IMG/VR virus record: IMGVR_UViG_3300017917_002441
Location: 85,074-149,073 of that record
Source: a virus
Length of the DNA stretch: 64,000 bases
Reading direction: 5' to 3' (one strand)
A program made the position numbers and the translations under genes. Positions 7,575 to 15,584 of the stretch are shown here, piece after piece. Position 1 is the first letter of the stretch. Each line of letters begins with the position of its first letter. The notes under the pieces were generated by a model. That model saw only the letters and a program-made list of their open reading frames with translations. It did not search any database and was not told where the DNA came from.

Positions 7575-8281
7575 TAGAACTAATATACACCTTGGTTATG
7601 GTACAAATTACCATTGCCTGCGTTACACTGTATTTGCATCGCAGTCAGGCACATCGCGCTGTGCAGTTTCACCCGGCAGTAGCACACTTTATGCGAGCTT
7701 GGCTGTGGATGACCACAGGCATGGTTACTCGACAGTGGGTCGCTATACATCGTCAGCATCATCAAGCGTCAGATACGCCACTGGACCCGCACAGTCCACA
7801 AGTTTATGGCATTTGGCGTGTGCTATTTGGCGGAGCATTTTTGTATCATCAAGCCAGTAAAAATAAAGCCATGATTGATCGTTTGGGCATGGGCACGCCG
7901 GATGACTGGGTAGAGCGCAATGTTTACTCAACACACAGTAGACTGGGCATTGTGCTGATGTTGTTGATCAATGTGTTGTTGTTTGGCTGGTGGGGATTTG
8001 TAATTTGGGGCATACAAATGATCTGGATTCCGTTTTGGGCCGCTGGTGTAGTCAATGGACTGTGTCACTGGTGGGGGTATAGAAATAACGAAACTCAAGA
8101 CACCAGCAGAAATCTGTGGCCTTGGGCCGTATGGATCGGCGGCGAAGAATTGCACAATGGGCATCACGCCGATGGTGCCAATCCCAAATTTAGCCAAAAA
8201 TGGTGGGAATTTGATATTGGGTGGGCGTACATACAAATACTACGCAGTTTGGGATTGGCAAAATTGAGAACCCCGCAATAA
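7571..8281 (+). CDS. Membrane fatty acid desaturase (acyl-CoA/acyl-lipid type)
   Basis: 236 aa. The three histidine boxes of the integral-membrane desaturase family are visible: HRSQAH (near residue 23), HRQHH (near 60) and HNGHH (near 195), with hydrophobic segments between them. The family uses a di-iron centre and O2 to insert a double bond into acyl chains, typically delta-9. It is shorter than most bacterial relatives but keeps all boxes. With the upstream lipase-like gene and the downstream phasin-like gene it suggests phage control of host membrane lipid or storage polymer. Confidence 0.92.
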   Translation: MIELIYTLVMVQITIACVTLYLHRSQAHRAVQFHPAVAHFMRAWLWMTTGMVTRQWVAIHRQHHQASDTPLDPHSPQVYGIWRVLFGGAFLYHQASKNKAMIDRLGMGTPDDWVERNVYSTHSRLGIVLMLLINVLLFGWWGFVIWGIQMIWIPFWAAGVVNGLCHWWGYRNNETQDTSRNLWPWAVWIGGEELHNGHHADGANPKFSQKWWEFDIGWAYIQILRSLGLAKLRTPQ

Positions 8282-8298
8282 TCAAACTGGCTAGGAAA

Positions 8299-8315
8299 AT
8301 GTTGCAGAGCAACAT
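8299..8315 (+). repeat. 17-nt perfect hairpin after the desaturase gene
   Basis: ATGTTGC-AGA-GCAACAT, 18 nt after the desaturase stop. A CATAAATAA box at 8321-8329 resembles a T4-type late promoter -10. There is no T-run, so this is not a classic terminator. It may mark a processing site or a boundary between transcription units. Confidence 0.45.
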
Positions 8316-8399
8316 ATAATCATAAATAAGTTGGAGATGAGAAGTTGCTGGGTGGTCCGGGGCTTCAAATAACGCTCGCTTTATACAAGGAGAAACAAA

Positions 8400-8666
8400 A
8401 TGGAATTTACAAAATTTGATCTAAACAAGATGTTTGACATCACTACAGCTATTGACAGCCTAGAAAAAGGTGCCGCTAGCGTGGTTGGCTACTTGCCCGA
8501 ACAAGTTCGTGGCACAGTGGAAACAGTGAACAAAGCCAACTTTGATTTGGCACGTAACAGCGCCAAGGCAGTGACCAAGTACATTGAAGTTGTGCAAAAG
8601 GTTACCAAAGAATCCACTGAAGGATTCACCAAAGCTGTAGAAAAAACAGTTAAGGCCGCTGCCTAA
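8400..8666 (+). CDS. Phasin-like protein
   Basis: 88 aa, entirely helical and amphipathic: NKMFDITTAIDSL near the start, GYLPEQVRGTVE, NFDLARNSAKAVTKYIEVVQK, ending in Ala. The pattern resembles the phasin family, small proteins that coat polyhydroxyalkanoate granules. Strong ribosome binding site (ACAAGGAGAAACAAA) and its own terminator downstream indicate high expression. Phasin-like proteins can also act as chaperones. The call rests on pattern only. Confidence 0.65.
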   Translation: MEFTKFDLNKMFDITTAIDSLEKGAASVVGYLPEQVRGTVETVNKANFDLARNSAKAVTKYIEVVQKVTKESTEGFTKAVEKTVKAAA

Positions 8667-8690
8667 TCTGTTGTTTTTTTACAACACTCA

Positions 8691-8717
8691 AAGCCTCCCC
8701 TAGCGGGAGGTTTTCTT
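8691..8717 (+). terminator. Rho-independent terminator after phasin-like gene
   Basis: CCTCCC and GGGAGG pair around a CTAGC loop, followed directly by TTTTCTTTT. It lies 24 nt after the stop of the phasin-like gene and before the promoter at 8722. Confidence 0.85.
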
Positions 8718-8721
8718 TTGG

Positions 8722-8751
8722 TTGACTAATTATTGACTTTTCTGCTATACT
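8722..8751 (+). promoter_or_regulatory. Sigma-70 promoter for lipoprotein gene 8783
   Basis: -35 TTGACT (8722-8727), 18-nt spacer, -10 TATACT (8746-8751). A second overlapping pair, TTGACT 8733 with TATACG 8755, has 16-nt spacing. It lies right after the terminator and about 30 nt before the ATG. Confidence 0.65.
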
Positions 8752-8782
8752 AGCTATACGATTGTAACCTAGAGGAAAGTCA

Positions 8783-9475
8783 ATGAAACACACTGTTATG
8801 AGTATTGCTGTAGTAGCCGCCCTAGGCTTGTCAGCATGTAGTTCAACTAAAACTGCTGATGTCGGCGCCGGCGCCTTGGTGTCACCTGGGGCACAACAAG
8901 CCATCAGCGAGCAACGTCTTGAAAACAGTTTCAAGAGACAAGGTATCAAAGTCGTTTACTCAATGTCGGGCAAGCTTGAGGCAATTGAAACCACAGGCTA
9001 TGCGCCAGTCTGGGGCAGTAGCCAAAATGCCGCACGTGAAGCATTTCGTGTTGCAGAGCTAGAAGCCAAGAAGTCGCTTAATGACTTTATTAATCAAGAA
9101 ACTATTCGTACTTCAACTTCTGTACGCATGATTTCCAAGAACTTGGAAAAAGCCACAGACAACAAAACCAACAACTTTGCCACAAATCGCGGACGCGATT
9201 CAGTAGCAGCCATGACCGAGGATGGTGACTTGACTGGCGAAACTCAAGCTGGCGATGTCAACCGCGAAGAGAATACCGCACTACGCAAGGATGCGCTGGC
9301 CATTGCTAGTCGTGTAAACACCACAATTGTTACACAAAACCGTGGTATCCTTGGTGGCTTGTACCTTGTGGAGGGCAACGTCATCAATGATGGCAAAACT
9401 GTGCGTGTGGTATATCGTTGGGACGAAAAGCACACCGAAGTTCGCAAAATGGTTCGCAACGCAATGGCGCAATAA
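8783..9475 (+). CDS. Outer-membrane lipoprotein, LPP20/FlgT-like
   Basis: 230 aa. Lipoprotein signal with lipobox LSAC (Cys near residue 19) followed by SST, predicting outer-membrane sorting. The core (GYAPVWGSSQNAAREAFRVA, then LRKDALAIASRV, GLYLVEGNV) resembles the LPP20 / FlgT N-domain type, in which a glycine-led strand is followed by a helix of repeated Ala. AGAGGAAAGTCA precedes the ATG. It pairs with the secreted protein encoded 2 nt downstream. Relation to the CsgG fold family is plausible but not shown. Confidence 0.7.
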   Translation: MKHTVMSIAVVAALGLSACSSTKTADVGAGALVSPGAQQAISEQRLENSFKRQGIKVVYSMSGKLEAIETTGYAPVWGSSQNAAREAFRVAELEAKKSLNDFINQETIRTSTSVRMISKNLEKATDNKTNNFATNRGRDSVAAMTEDGDLTGETQAGDVNREENTALRKDALAIASRVNTTIVTQNRGILGGLYLVEGNVINDGKTVRVVYRWDEKHTEVRKMVRNAMAQ

Positions 9476-9477
9476 TC

Positions 9478-10554
9478 ATGCGTTGGCTAGCAACTGTTCT
9501 GGCTGTGGTGTTGCTGTCACAGCCAGTTCAAGCACAAACTGTTGGGGCGGCATTGCTGATACCCAGCCCTGTTAGTGTTGCACTCACACTTGGCCACTGG
9601 GTCATGACACGTGACAACCGCAAGGTGTTTTACGTAGAGGTACAAAGCCAGGCCGAAACTTTCACCGCGGCTCGCAGTGAAGGTTATAGGTTAGCAGTGG
9701 AACATGCTGTGGGCAGTTTGATCTTGAGCGAAACAGAAGTGCGTAACAGTCGCATGACACGTGAAGAAATCACTACCTATGCATCGGGTTACGTAGATCG
9801 GTTTGAAGTTGTTAGCGAGAAAAAAGTACCCGGCGGTGTGCAACTGCACATGAAGGTATGGGTTGCGCACTCAGCGTTGGCAAACCGCTTGCTAAACCAA
9901 AGTGCCACAGCTGGCCGAGTAGAGGGCGAACGTATAAATGCGCAGATTGAAACATTTCGCACTGAACGCCAAGCTGGAGACCGTGTGTTGAATGCAGTGC
10001 TACGTGACTTTCCGCATAGAGCATTTGATTTCCGTATGGAACCTACTCAAGTCATAGTTGACAATCAACGCAGGCCGCATTTGAGAATTGTATTTTCTAT
10101 GAGTTGGAACACTGCATATCTCACAGCACTGGGCGAAGCAGTGACCAAGGTAAATCAACGTCAAAACTGTAACAGTTGGCTCAAGCACTGCCAAACCACA
10201 AACACCGTGCAAGTGGTAATGAACAACTACAGCTCAAACCCACAGGGTTGGTTTGACGACAATGTAGCCTGGAACATTTTTCATGAACACTTGATCCTAA
10301 GCAAGCCTCAAATACTAGTAACCATTCGTGATGCCGGTGGAACCAAACGATTTGAACAGTGCTGGAGCGCAGCCGAGCTGGATCACAGCAGTTATGCGCC
10401 CTGGCATTATGCCGAAGTTGGGCCCGGAGCGGTCACGGTACACGGACTCAAACAACGCAAATTTGATGGATTTTTGGATATATCCAATCAGCGTGTAGAA
10501 ACGTTTGATCGGGTAGAATTGCGAGCTGTAAGGGCAACTCAGTGTCCGGCTTAG
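9478..10554 (+). CDS. Secreted periplasmic protein with LPP20/FlgT-like domain
   Basis: 358 aa from the ATG at 9478, the start that gives a clean signal peptide (MRWLATVLAVVLLSQPVQA, cleavage near 19). Residues ~60-140 (VEVQSQAETFTAARSEGYRL, then ITTYASGYVDRFEVVSEKKV and VHMKVWV-type strand) match the FlgT N-domain / LPP20 pattern. The remaining ~200 residues contain two nearby Cys (NCNSWLKHCQ) that could form a disulphide. It follows the lipoprotein gene by 2 nt and probably works with it in the envelope. No virion or lysis motif seen. Confidence 0.7.
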   Translation: MRWLATVLAVVLLSQPVQAQTVGAALLIPSPVSVALTLGHWVMTRDNRKVFYVEVQSQAETFTAARSEGYRLAVEHAVGSLILSETEVRNSRMTREEITTYASGYVDRFEVVSEKKVPGGVQLHMKVWVAHSALANRLLNQSATAGRVEGERINAQIETFRTERQAGDRVLNAVLRDFPHRAFDFRMEPTQVIVDNQRRPHLRIVFSMSWNTAYLTALGEAVTKVNQRQNCNSWLKHCQTTNTVQVVMNNYSSNPQGWFDDNVAWNIFHEHLILSKPQILVTIRDAGGTKRFEQCWSAAELDHSSYAPWHYAEVGPGAVTVHGLKQRKFDGFLDISNQRVETFDRVELRAVRATQCPA

Positions 10555-10623
10555 GTTGGATAAGTACTAGCGATGTCCAAGATCTGTGTTACACTTAATA
10601 TACATAGATAAAGGTCTAATAGA

Positions 10624-11208
10624 ATGTCTGATAAAATGTCCCAAGATATTGATCTAGAAAAATCACCCGGTCAGCTGTTGCAAGACAATGGCATGTACGT
10701 TTTCATGGATGACGTTGACAACGACACCATTAGGCCCATTGTTGAGTGGATCTTGGTAGAAAACCATGTTACTAAACGCAAGAAAAAAGAATTGCTGTTG
10801 ATGATTTGCAGTTCTGGCGGGGAAATGGAGCCAGCATTTGCACTGATTGATGTTATGAAGAGCAGTTCTATTCCCATTAAAACAGTGGGCTTGGGACAAA
10901 TATCCAGCTGTGGACTGCTGATCTTTTTAGCAGGCGCACGTGGACGCAGGATCCTTACACCTAACACATCAATTTTAAGTCACCAATACAGCTGGGGCAG
11001 TGAAGGTAAACATCACGAACTATGGGCAATGACCAAGGAGTTTGGTCTGGCGCAAGAACGTATGTTGCGCCATTACAAAGAATGCACTGGCTTGAGTCAT
11101 GAAGAAATCAAAGACAAACTGTTGCCACCGCATGATGTGTGGCTCAGCTCAAAAGAAGCCCTGGACCTGGGCATTTGCGATTACGTCAGCGACTTAACCA
11201 AGAAATAA
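10624..11208 (+). CDS. ClpP-like serine protease (divergent copy)
   Basis: 194 aa, ClpP length. Visible features are the SSGG oxyanion strand (LLLMICSSGGEMEPAF), nucleophile region GQISSCGLLIFLAG with the active-site Ser just before Cys, and the His in SILSHQYSWGS. The catalytic Asp region is LLPPHDVWLSSKEALDLG. It is more divergent than the second ClpP at 13050. Inference: the two might form a mixed tetradecamer, as ClpP1/ClpP2 pairs do in some bacteria, or process virion proteins. No Clp ATPase is present in the window. Confidence 0.88.
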   Translation: MSDKMSQDIDLEKSPGQLLQDNGMYVFMDDVDNDTIRPIVEWILVENHVTKRKKKELLLMICSSGGEMEPAFALIDVMKSSSIPIKTVGLGQISSCGLLIFLAGARGRRILTPNTSILSHQYSWGSEGKHHELWAMTKEFGLAQERMLRHYKECTGLSHEEIKDKLLPPHDVWLSSKEALDLGICDYVSDLTKK

Positions 11209-12795
11209 TTAACGACGTCGTTCACGACCCAGTGTTGTAGCACTGTAGTCGGGCTCACGTGTCTTGGCGGCTTTTACGCCAGGGCCAGTCAATCTTGATC
11301 CTGATGTGACCTGATCTAACTTTTCTGTTTCGGCTTCGGCGTCTACTGGTGCCGCATCCACTGGCACATCTGTATCTTTGTTGCCGCCACCGTTGTAGCT
11401 GAAACTGATACGCCCAATAATGCCTGTTGCTGAATACACCTTTGTGGCATCTAGGCCCACAGTACCACGGAAGTCAGGCGGATACTTTGAAGTAAACCCT
11501 GTGACAGTGTAGTTACCACTTTTTTCATTGCCATTGAGGTGTAGCTGAATAATAGGACTTACATTCAAGAACTTCAAGCAGGCTTCGCCAAACTTGGGGT
11601 CTTGGTTAACGTTTACAGCAACACGGCGAGCCAGTGCTGCCAAGGCATGATATCCGCGATTGTATCTAGGATTGTCTGTTTTGGCTTTGATGTCGCCCAT
11701 GAGCTCTACTATGGCTGGATTGGTACTTTCAGCATTGGTCTTGATCATTTGCTTGATTTCTGTGCCAGTGGCCTCATCAATCAAACCTTGTTTGATACCG
11801 TACACTATGGGGAAGTCTACAGCACTGAGTTTACCGATTTCCTCAATGATTGCAACTTGTGGTTGGTAGGAATTCAGCAACGTTTCCATTTTCTTTTTAC
11901 GTGCTGTTTCAACACCGTCAGAAATGTTTTTAACAGATGCGCTGGCACCTTTTTCGCCCTTGCTTGAAATGCCAATTTCCACACCACTGGGGTGAAATAG
12001 GTAACTGTCCACAAGTCCGTTGTTTTTGTCAGCTGGGAAGTTGATTTGACTGCCTTCAAAACTGCCCCTGGGGCCTAGGATATCTTTACGTGCGGCTTCT
12101 GCCCCGGCACCCATGTTCATGCCTTGTATCAGTGCAATAGGACCAATGGTTTCGCCCAAGTCATCTCGCACAGCAGTGGCCATTTCGCCAACGTTGTCAA
12201 ATGTGGGCAGTTTGCCTGTTAGCAATACATCCATACCTGGGCGTATTTTGTCTATATGTGCCAGTTGATCTGGCGTAGTACCTGGGCGTGTGCCCATGGC
12301 AGCCACAGTGTCAGCTGGGGTAGCAAAAGTTGAGTTTGCTGGGAAGAGATCTGCTGGCTTGAGTTTGTAATATGCGCCTTTGAGACTCACTGCTTTGTTT
12401 AATTGCCAACCGCCGGGAAGGTCGTTGTTTTTCCAGAATCCAGCCATGTCTGGTTTGATTTCGTTGAAGAATCTACCAAAGTATGTTTTTTCCCCCGGCG
12501 CTGGCCCATCAAAGGTAAGTATGGCAAATGCTTTGGTAGCCGGGCCAGGCTTGTTGCTCCAAGTTATAGCTGGGTATTGTTTGAACAACTCTACCCCTAC
12601 AACAGCCATTTCATCGTAGTTGGCATACGCACCGGGCATGCTGGGATAATATTCGGCTTTGTCAAACACAATTTCCGCAGTGGGGTTGTCTTTTGTGCCT
12701 TGGAAAAAGCTGTCGCCTTTTTCTCGGTACAATAAGCCGCGTGATTTTTCCATTAACAGTGAATCTAACCGATCTAGTATGTCTCTCATTTGCAT
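11209..12795 (-). CDS. 528-aa phage protein, unknown; possible nuclease-like core
   Basis: Convergent with the first ClpP gene (adjacent stops). I prefer the ATG at 12795 (MQMRDILDRLDSLL); a GTG at 12828 would extend it by 11 residues. No certain family. Around the middle, NGLVDSYLFHPSGVEIGISS followed by KGEKGA has the order Asp...Glu-x4-Lys, which recalls PD-(D/E)XK nucleases, but this is weak. The C-terminus is low-complexity (DVPVDAAPVDAEAE) and basic at the end (LGRERRR). From memory, long uncharacterised proteins of this sort occur in aquatic T4-like phages. Confidence 0.8.
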   Translation of the reverse strand: MQMRDILDRLDSLLMEKSRGLLYREKGDSFFQGTKDNPTAEIVFDKAEYYPSMPGAYANYDEMAVVGVELFKQYPAITWSNKPGPATKAFAILTFDGPAPGEKTYFGRFFNEIKPDMAGFWKNNDLPGGWQLNKAVSLKGAYYKLKPADLFPANSTFATPADTVAAMGTRPGTTPDQLAHIDKIRPGMDVLLTGKLPTFDNVGEMATAVRDDLGETIGPIALIQGMNMGAGAEAARKDILGPRGSFEGSQINFPADKNNGLVDSYLFHPSGVEIGISSKGEKGASASVKNISDGVETARKKKMETLLNSYQPQVAIIEEIGKLSAVDFPIVYGIKQGLIDEATGTEIKQMIKTNAESTNPAIVELMGDIKAKTDNPRYNRGYHALAALARRVAVNVNQDPKFGEACLKFLNVSPIIQLHLNGNEKSGNYTVTGFTSKYPPDFRGTVGLDATKVYSATGIIGRISFSYNGGGNKDTDVPVDAAPVDAEAETEKLDQVTSGSRLTGPGVKAAKTREPDYSATTLGRERRR

Positions 12796-12818
12796 AGTTC
12801 CAAAGAATATGTTATACT
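12790..12818 (+). promoter_or_regulatory. Sigma-70 promoter for 12843
   Basis: -35 TTGCAT (12790-12795), 17-nt spacer, -10 TATACT (12813-12818). It overlaps the start of the minus-strand 528-aa gene, so the two transcripts are divergent. Confidence 0.65.
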
Positions 12819-12842
12819 TATCTAACACAACAAGGAGAAAAG

Positions 12843-13037
12843 ATGTTTACACCGCACTATTTCATTGACAACGTACAACAACTCAAACGCAATACTGTAG
12901 CCAGTTTAGTAAGTAATCCTGTGCTCAAGGATGAAATGCTTACTTTGATTGATGCACAAACACAATTTTACAAATCCACAGTCAATAGTTCGCTGGCAAT
13001 TCTTGCCGCAACAGTCAAGACCGTTGAACCCAAATAA
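12843..13037 (+). CDS. 64-aa helical protein
   Basis: MFTPHYFIDNVQQLKRN start, helical throughout, with QTQFYKSTVNSSLAIL near the C-terminus. Strong ribosome binding site (CAAGGAGAAAAG) and own promoter. It lies 12 nt upstream of the canonical ClpP gene and is likely co-transcribed. It vaguely resembles phasin-type helices; function unknown. Confidence 0.7.
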   Translation: MFTPHYFIDNVQQLKRNTVASLVSNPVLKDEMLTLIDAQTQFYKSTVNSSLAILAATVKTVEPK

Positions 13038-13049
13038 CAAGGAAACCCT

Positions 13050-13640
13050 GTGCCTAATCTAGTACCCATTGTTCTTGAACAAACCTCCAAAGGTGAACGC
13101 AGTTACGACATCTATAGCCGTTTGCTGAAAGACCGCATTATCATGCTGGACAACGAAGTCAGTGAGCACAGCGCCAGCTTGATTGTAGCTCAATTGTTGT
13201 TTCTTGAAAGCGAAGATCCCGACAAAGACATTAGCTTTTACATCAACTCTCCTGGCGGCGTAGTCACAGCAGGTATGGCAATTTACGATACCATGCAGTT
13301 TATCAAGCCCGATGTACAGACCATTGTCATGGGACAGGCCTGCTCCATGGGTTCGTTGTTGGCGCAAGCCGGAGCCCCGGGCAAACGCATGATACTGCCC
13401 AATGCCAGACACATGATTCATCAGCCCAGCGGTGGTGCTCGTGGACAAGCCACAGACATACAGATTCAAGCTCAAGAAATACTCAAAATGAAAAAGAACT
13501 TGACAGAAGTTTATGTCAAACATAACTCAGCTGACAAAACATTTGAACAGCTCAGTGCTGACATGGAACGCGATTTCTTTATGAGTGCAGAAGAAGCAGT
13601 GGCCTATGGGTTAGCAGACAAGATTATTGACAAACGCTGA
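13050..13640 (+). CDS. clpP: ATP-dependent Clp protease proteolytic subunit
   Basis: 196 aa, typical ClpP with GTG start and AAGGAAAC ribosome binding site. The catalytic triad is intact: Ser in [14 protein letters not shown], His in [15 protein letters not shown], Asp in [16 protein letters not shown]. The N-terminal axial loop region [17 protein letters not shown] and [20 protein letters not shown] are conserved. ClpP forms a barrel protease with a ClpX/A ATPase. Because none is in the window, it would need the host unfoldase or one elsewhere in the phage. Second ClpP-type gene here. Confidence 0.97.
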   Translation: MPNLVPIVLEQTSKGERSYDIYSRLLKDRIIMLDNEVSEHSASLIVAQLLFLESEDPDKDISFYINSPGGVVTAGMAIYDTMQFIKPDVQTIVMGQACSMGSLLAQAGAPGKRMILPNARHMIHQPSGGARGQATDIQIQAQEILKMKKNLTEVYVKHNSADKTFEQLSADMERDFFMSAEEAVAYGLADKIIDKR

Positions 13641-14779
13641 TGTTTTTCCATATAGACAAACAATCACAAGAGAATTACCCCTGTCACTGGCAGCTGGGTA
13701 ATTTTTCTATCAGTACTGACACCGGATGGCAGCTTGCTCAAGCCGGAGACCGTGTAGTTTTATACAAAGGTTATGTTGACAATGGCCCTATAGAATCTTT
13801 TCTAGAACAAATAGTACAGCAGGTCACTCCCCAGTTAACTGGTAATTTTTGTTTGCTCACGCTAGATCAAGGCAAAGTTTGCATCAAAACGGATCTATAT
13901 CGAAGTTTTCCCATTTACATTGGCAACCACAATGTCAATAACTTGATCCCGCAGGATCGCATTGCATGGTGTGATAGCCTGGTCACTGTAGACAATGATT
14001 TTTGTGTCACTGAAAACAAGTTTGATGTGATTGGTAATACAGAAATCAAAATCAGTGCCATTGATGACATTGATGCTCGGCTGACCAAAAAAGTGCAACA
14101 ATTTGGTCAACAAGTCAGCCAACCCATAAAGATTTTTTTAAGTGGTGGAGTGGACACGCTGTTGGTGTATAGTTACGTAAAAAAATTACAAATACCACAT
14201 GAACTGGTTTGGAATCAGCACTGTGATTTAGACTGGTTCACGTTGCAAAATCACAGCGAAATGCAAAAACACTGGGGCTATACTCAGATACACTATTGGA
14301 AAGATTCAACTGTGCTGGCATCGGGCGCACCTGGCGATGAATTTACGTTGCGTAGTCCAACCACAGCCAACTGGTATTTGTTGCACCATGGTACCAATAT
14401 TTTAGATTTGTTGTTGGACTATCCCTCCTGTTTGCATCGTGAATATTTTACCAGGTACACAGATGCACTTCGGCAACAAATACAAAGTTACAAACCCGCT
14501 GACAGTGATGCTGATTTAGTCTGGAAATTGTGTAACAATGTATCAAATGACTGGCAACATTGGCACATTGGTAAAACTTTGACCTGGACGCCTTTGCGTG
14601 ATTTGGAGTTGTTCAAAATGTTTTTGTCATTGCCTCGGGAACTAGCCACACAACAGATTATGGACAGTGCGGTCAGCAAAACCTTGATTGAGCGCAATAG
14701 TCCCGGTCTGACCGCTGTGCTCAGTGATCAAAAAAATCATGGAAACTTCATGAAAAACTTGACAAAAATACTACAATAA
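13640..14779 (+). CDS. Asparagine-synthetase-like ATP-pyrophosphatase protein
   Basis: 379 aa, ATG overlapping the clpP stop. The N-terminal ~130 residues resemble a degenerate glutaminase-type fold but lack the catalytic Cys2. The C-terminal part has the PP-loop KIFLSGGVDTLLVYSYV (variant of SGGxDS; Thr replaces Ser) and SGAPGDEFTLRSP (compare SGxGGDE in AsnB). The family activates a carboxylate with ATP for amidation. The missing N-terminal nucleophile suggests ammonia use or a changed substrate. From memory, AsnB-like genes occur in several aquatic phages. Confidence 0.78.
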   Translation: MFFHIDKQSQENYPCHWQLGNFSISTDTGWQLAQAGDRVVLYKGYVDNGPIESFLEQIVQQVTPQLTGNFCLLTLDQGKVCIKTDLYRSFPIYIGNHNVNNLIPQDRIAWCDSLVTVDNDFCVTENKFDVIGNTEIKISAIDDIDARLTKKVQQFGQQVSQPIKIFLSGGVDTLLVYSYVKKLQIPHELVWNQHCDLDWFTLQNHSEMQKHWGYTQIHYWKDSTVLASGAPGDEFTLRSPTTANWYLLHHGTNILDLLLDYPSCLHREYFTRYTDALRQQIQSYKPADSDADLVWKLCNNVSNDWQHWHIGKTLTWTPLRDLELFKMFLSLPRELATQQIMDSAVSKTLIERNSPGLTAVLSDQKNHGNFMKNLTKILQ

Positions 14780-14800
14780 AATCAATGACTTAGCAACGTA
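14780..14800 (+). repeat. Promoter-upstream box, copy 1
   Basis: AATCAATGACTTAGC followed by AACGTA. 20 of 21 positions are identical to 15497-15517. Both copies end 8-10 nt before the -35 of a TTGACC-type promoter. Confidence 0.7.
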
Positions 14801-14810
14801 TTTTTGTTGG

Positions 14811-14839
14811 TTGACCAAAAAACCCCATTTTGCTACAAT
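14811..14839 (+). promoter_or_regulatory. Sigma-70 promoter for 14869 (TTGACC family)
   Basis: TTGACC (14811-14816), 17-nt spacer ending TTTGC, TACAAT (14834-14839). Upstream box at 14780-14800. Confidence 0.85.
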
Positions 14840-14868
14840 AGAGTTACTGTGTTAAACAAGGAGCCAAA

Positions 14869-15210
14869 ATGGAATACACTGTAGAGCAAGTCAAAGCAAT
14901 CGTGGCCGAAGCCCGCGAAGAAGCAAAAAAGGCCGCTGATGAGTTTTTCCAAAAAAAATTGGGAGGCCAAGATCAGTATGCTTGTGGGTTTGCCTGGGTC
15001 AATATCTACGGCGTCAAAGGCAACACCAAGCTGGGCAAAACTCTCAAAGCCGCTGGTCTCAAACAAGACTATACCAAGGCGTTTAGCATCTGGAATCCCA
15101 GCGAACACAATTGCCAAAATATCGATACCAAAGAAGCTGGCGCCAATGCCGCGGCCAAGGTGTTTGAGAAATATGGTTTTCGTGCCTATGCTGGTTCACG
15201 TTTGGATTAA
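14869..15210 (+). CDS. 113-aa conserved-looking phage protein
   Basis: MEYTVEQVKAIVAEAREEA start: a charged coiled helix of ~30 residues, then a compact domain (YACGFAWVNIYGVKGNTKLG, KAFSIWNPSEHNCQNIDTKE, FRAYAGSRLD). ACAAGGAGCCAAA ribosome binding site and its own promoter. The C-terminal part may be a small mixed alpha/beta domain with two Cys; no family named. Confidence 0.85.
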   Translation: MEYTVEQVKAIVAEAREEAKKAADEFFQKKLGGQDQYACGFAWVNIYGVKGNTKLGKTLKAAGLKQDYTKAFSIWNPSEHNCQNIDTKEAGANAAAKVFEKYGFRAYAGSRLD

Positions 15211-15219
15211 GGGGAGATC

Positions 15220-15384
15220 ATGACTGTAAATGACCTGCGCGAACAAATCTCAGTCCTAGATGACACTGAGCTTTGGAATCAACTTGAGCTTTACCAAGGC
15301 CTGCAAAGTCGTGGTGTACGCGATGAAATCATGCTCACACTGTTGGAAGACGAGACCTACAGCCGGACAGAATTAGACATTTAG
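15220..15384 (+). CDS. 54-aa acidic protein
   Basis: MTVNDLREQISVLDDTELWN start, strongly acidic. The ATG follows AAGGGGAGATC and lies 9 nt after the previous stop, so it is an operon partner of 14869-15210. Function unknown. Confidence 0.7.
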   Translation: MTVNDLREQISVLDDTELWNQLELYQGLQSRGVRDEIMLTLLEDETYSRTELDI

Positions 15385-15457
15385 TCTCCGCCCTGGTCCA
15401 ATCTGGGCAGATGCTAGGCATCCTAAGTCCTAAATCCAGGATAAAGATTGGTAACGT

Positions 15458-15511
15458 GCTAAGTCATTGATTTCTAAAGGAAAATTTTTCTAATAGAATC
15501 AATGACTTAGC
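15458..15511. repeat. Perfect 15-bp inverted repeat upstream of promoter
   Basis: GCTAAGTCATTGATT (15458-15472) and AATCAATGACTTAGC (15497-15511), 24-nt loop. The right arm is the same box found at 14780. It could be an operator, a UP-like element or a transcript-end hairpin. No T-run follows. Confidence 0.8.
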
Positions 15512-15525
15512 TACGTATAAAACAG

Positions 15526-15554
15526 TTGACCAAAAATGCCCAATTTGCTATAAT
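15526..15554 (+). promoter_or_regulatory. Sigma-70 promoter for 15585 (TTGACC family)
   Basis: TTGACC (15526-15531), 17-nt spacer ending TTTGC, TATAAT (15549-15554), followed by ATAGGTATAGTG. Near-identical to those at 29834, 30860 and 31175. Confidence 0.9.
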
Positions 15555-15584
15555 ATAGGTATAGTGAACGAAAAGGAGCAAGCA

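Larger units (their letters stand above)
15385..15584 (+). other. 200-nt non-coding regulatory gap
   Basis: No plausible gene. It holds the 15-bp inverted repeat 15458-15472/15497-15511, the promoter at 15526-15554 and the leader of the next gene. Confidence 0.7.

Noticed and set aside
8337-8372. An 11-aa frame (MRSCWVVRGFK) with a GTTGGAG-type site before the phasin-like gene
   Set aside because: Too short to call, no regulatory stem-switch evident; could be a leader peptide but chance is likely.
13059-13523. Minus-strand 154-aa open frame inside clpP
   Set aside because: Antisense to a certain gene; typical shadow frame.
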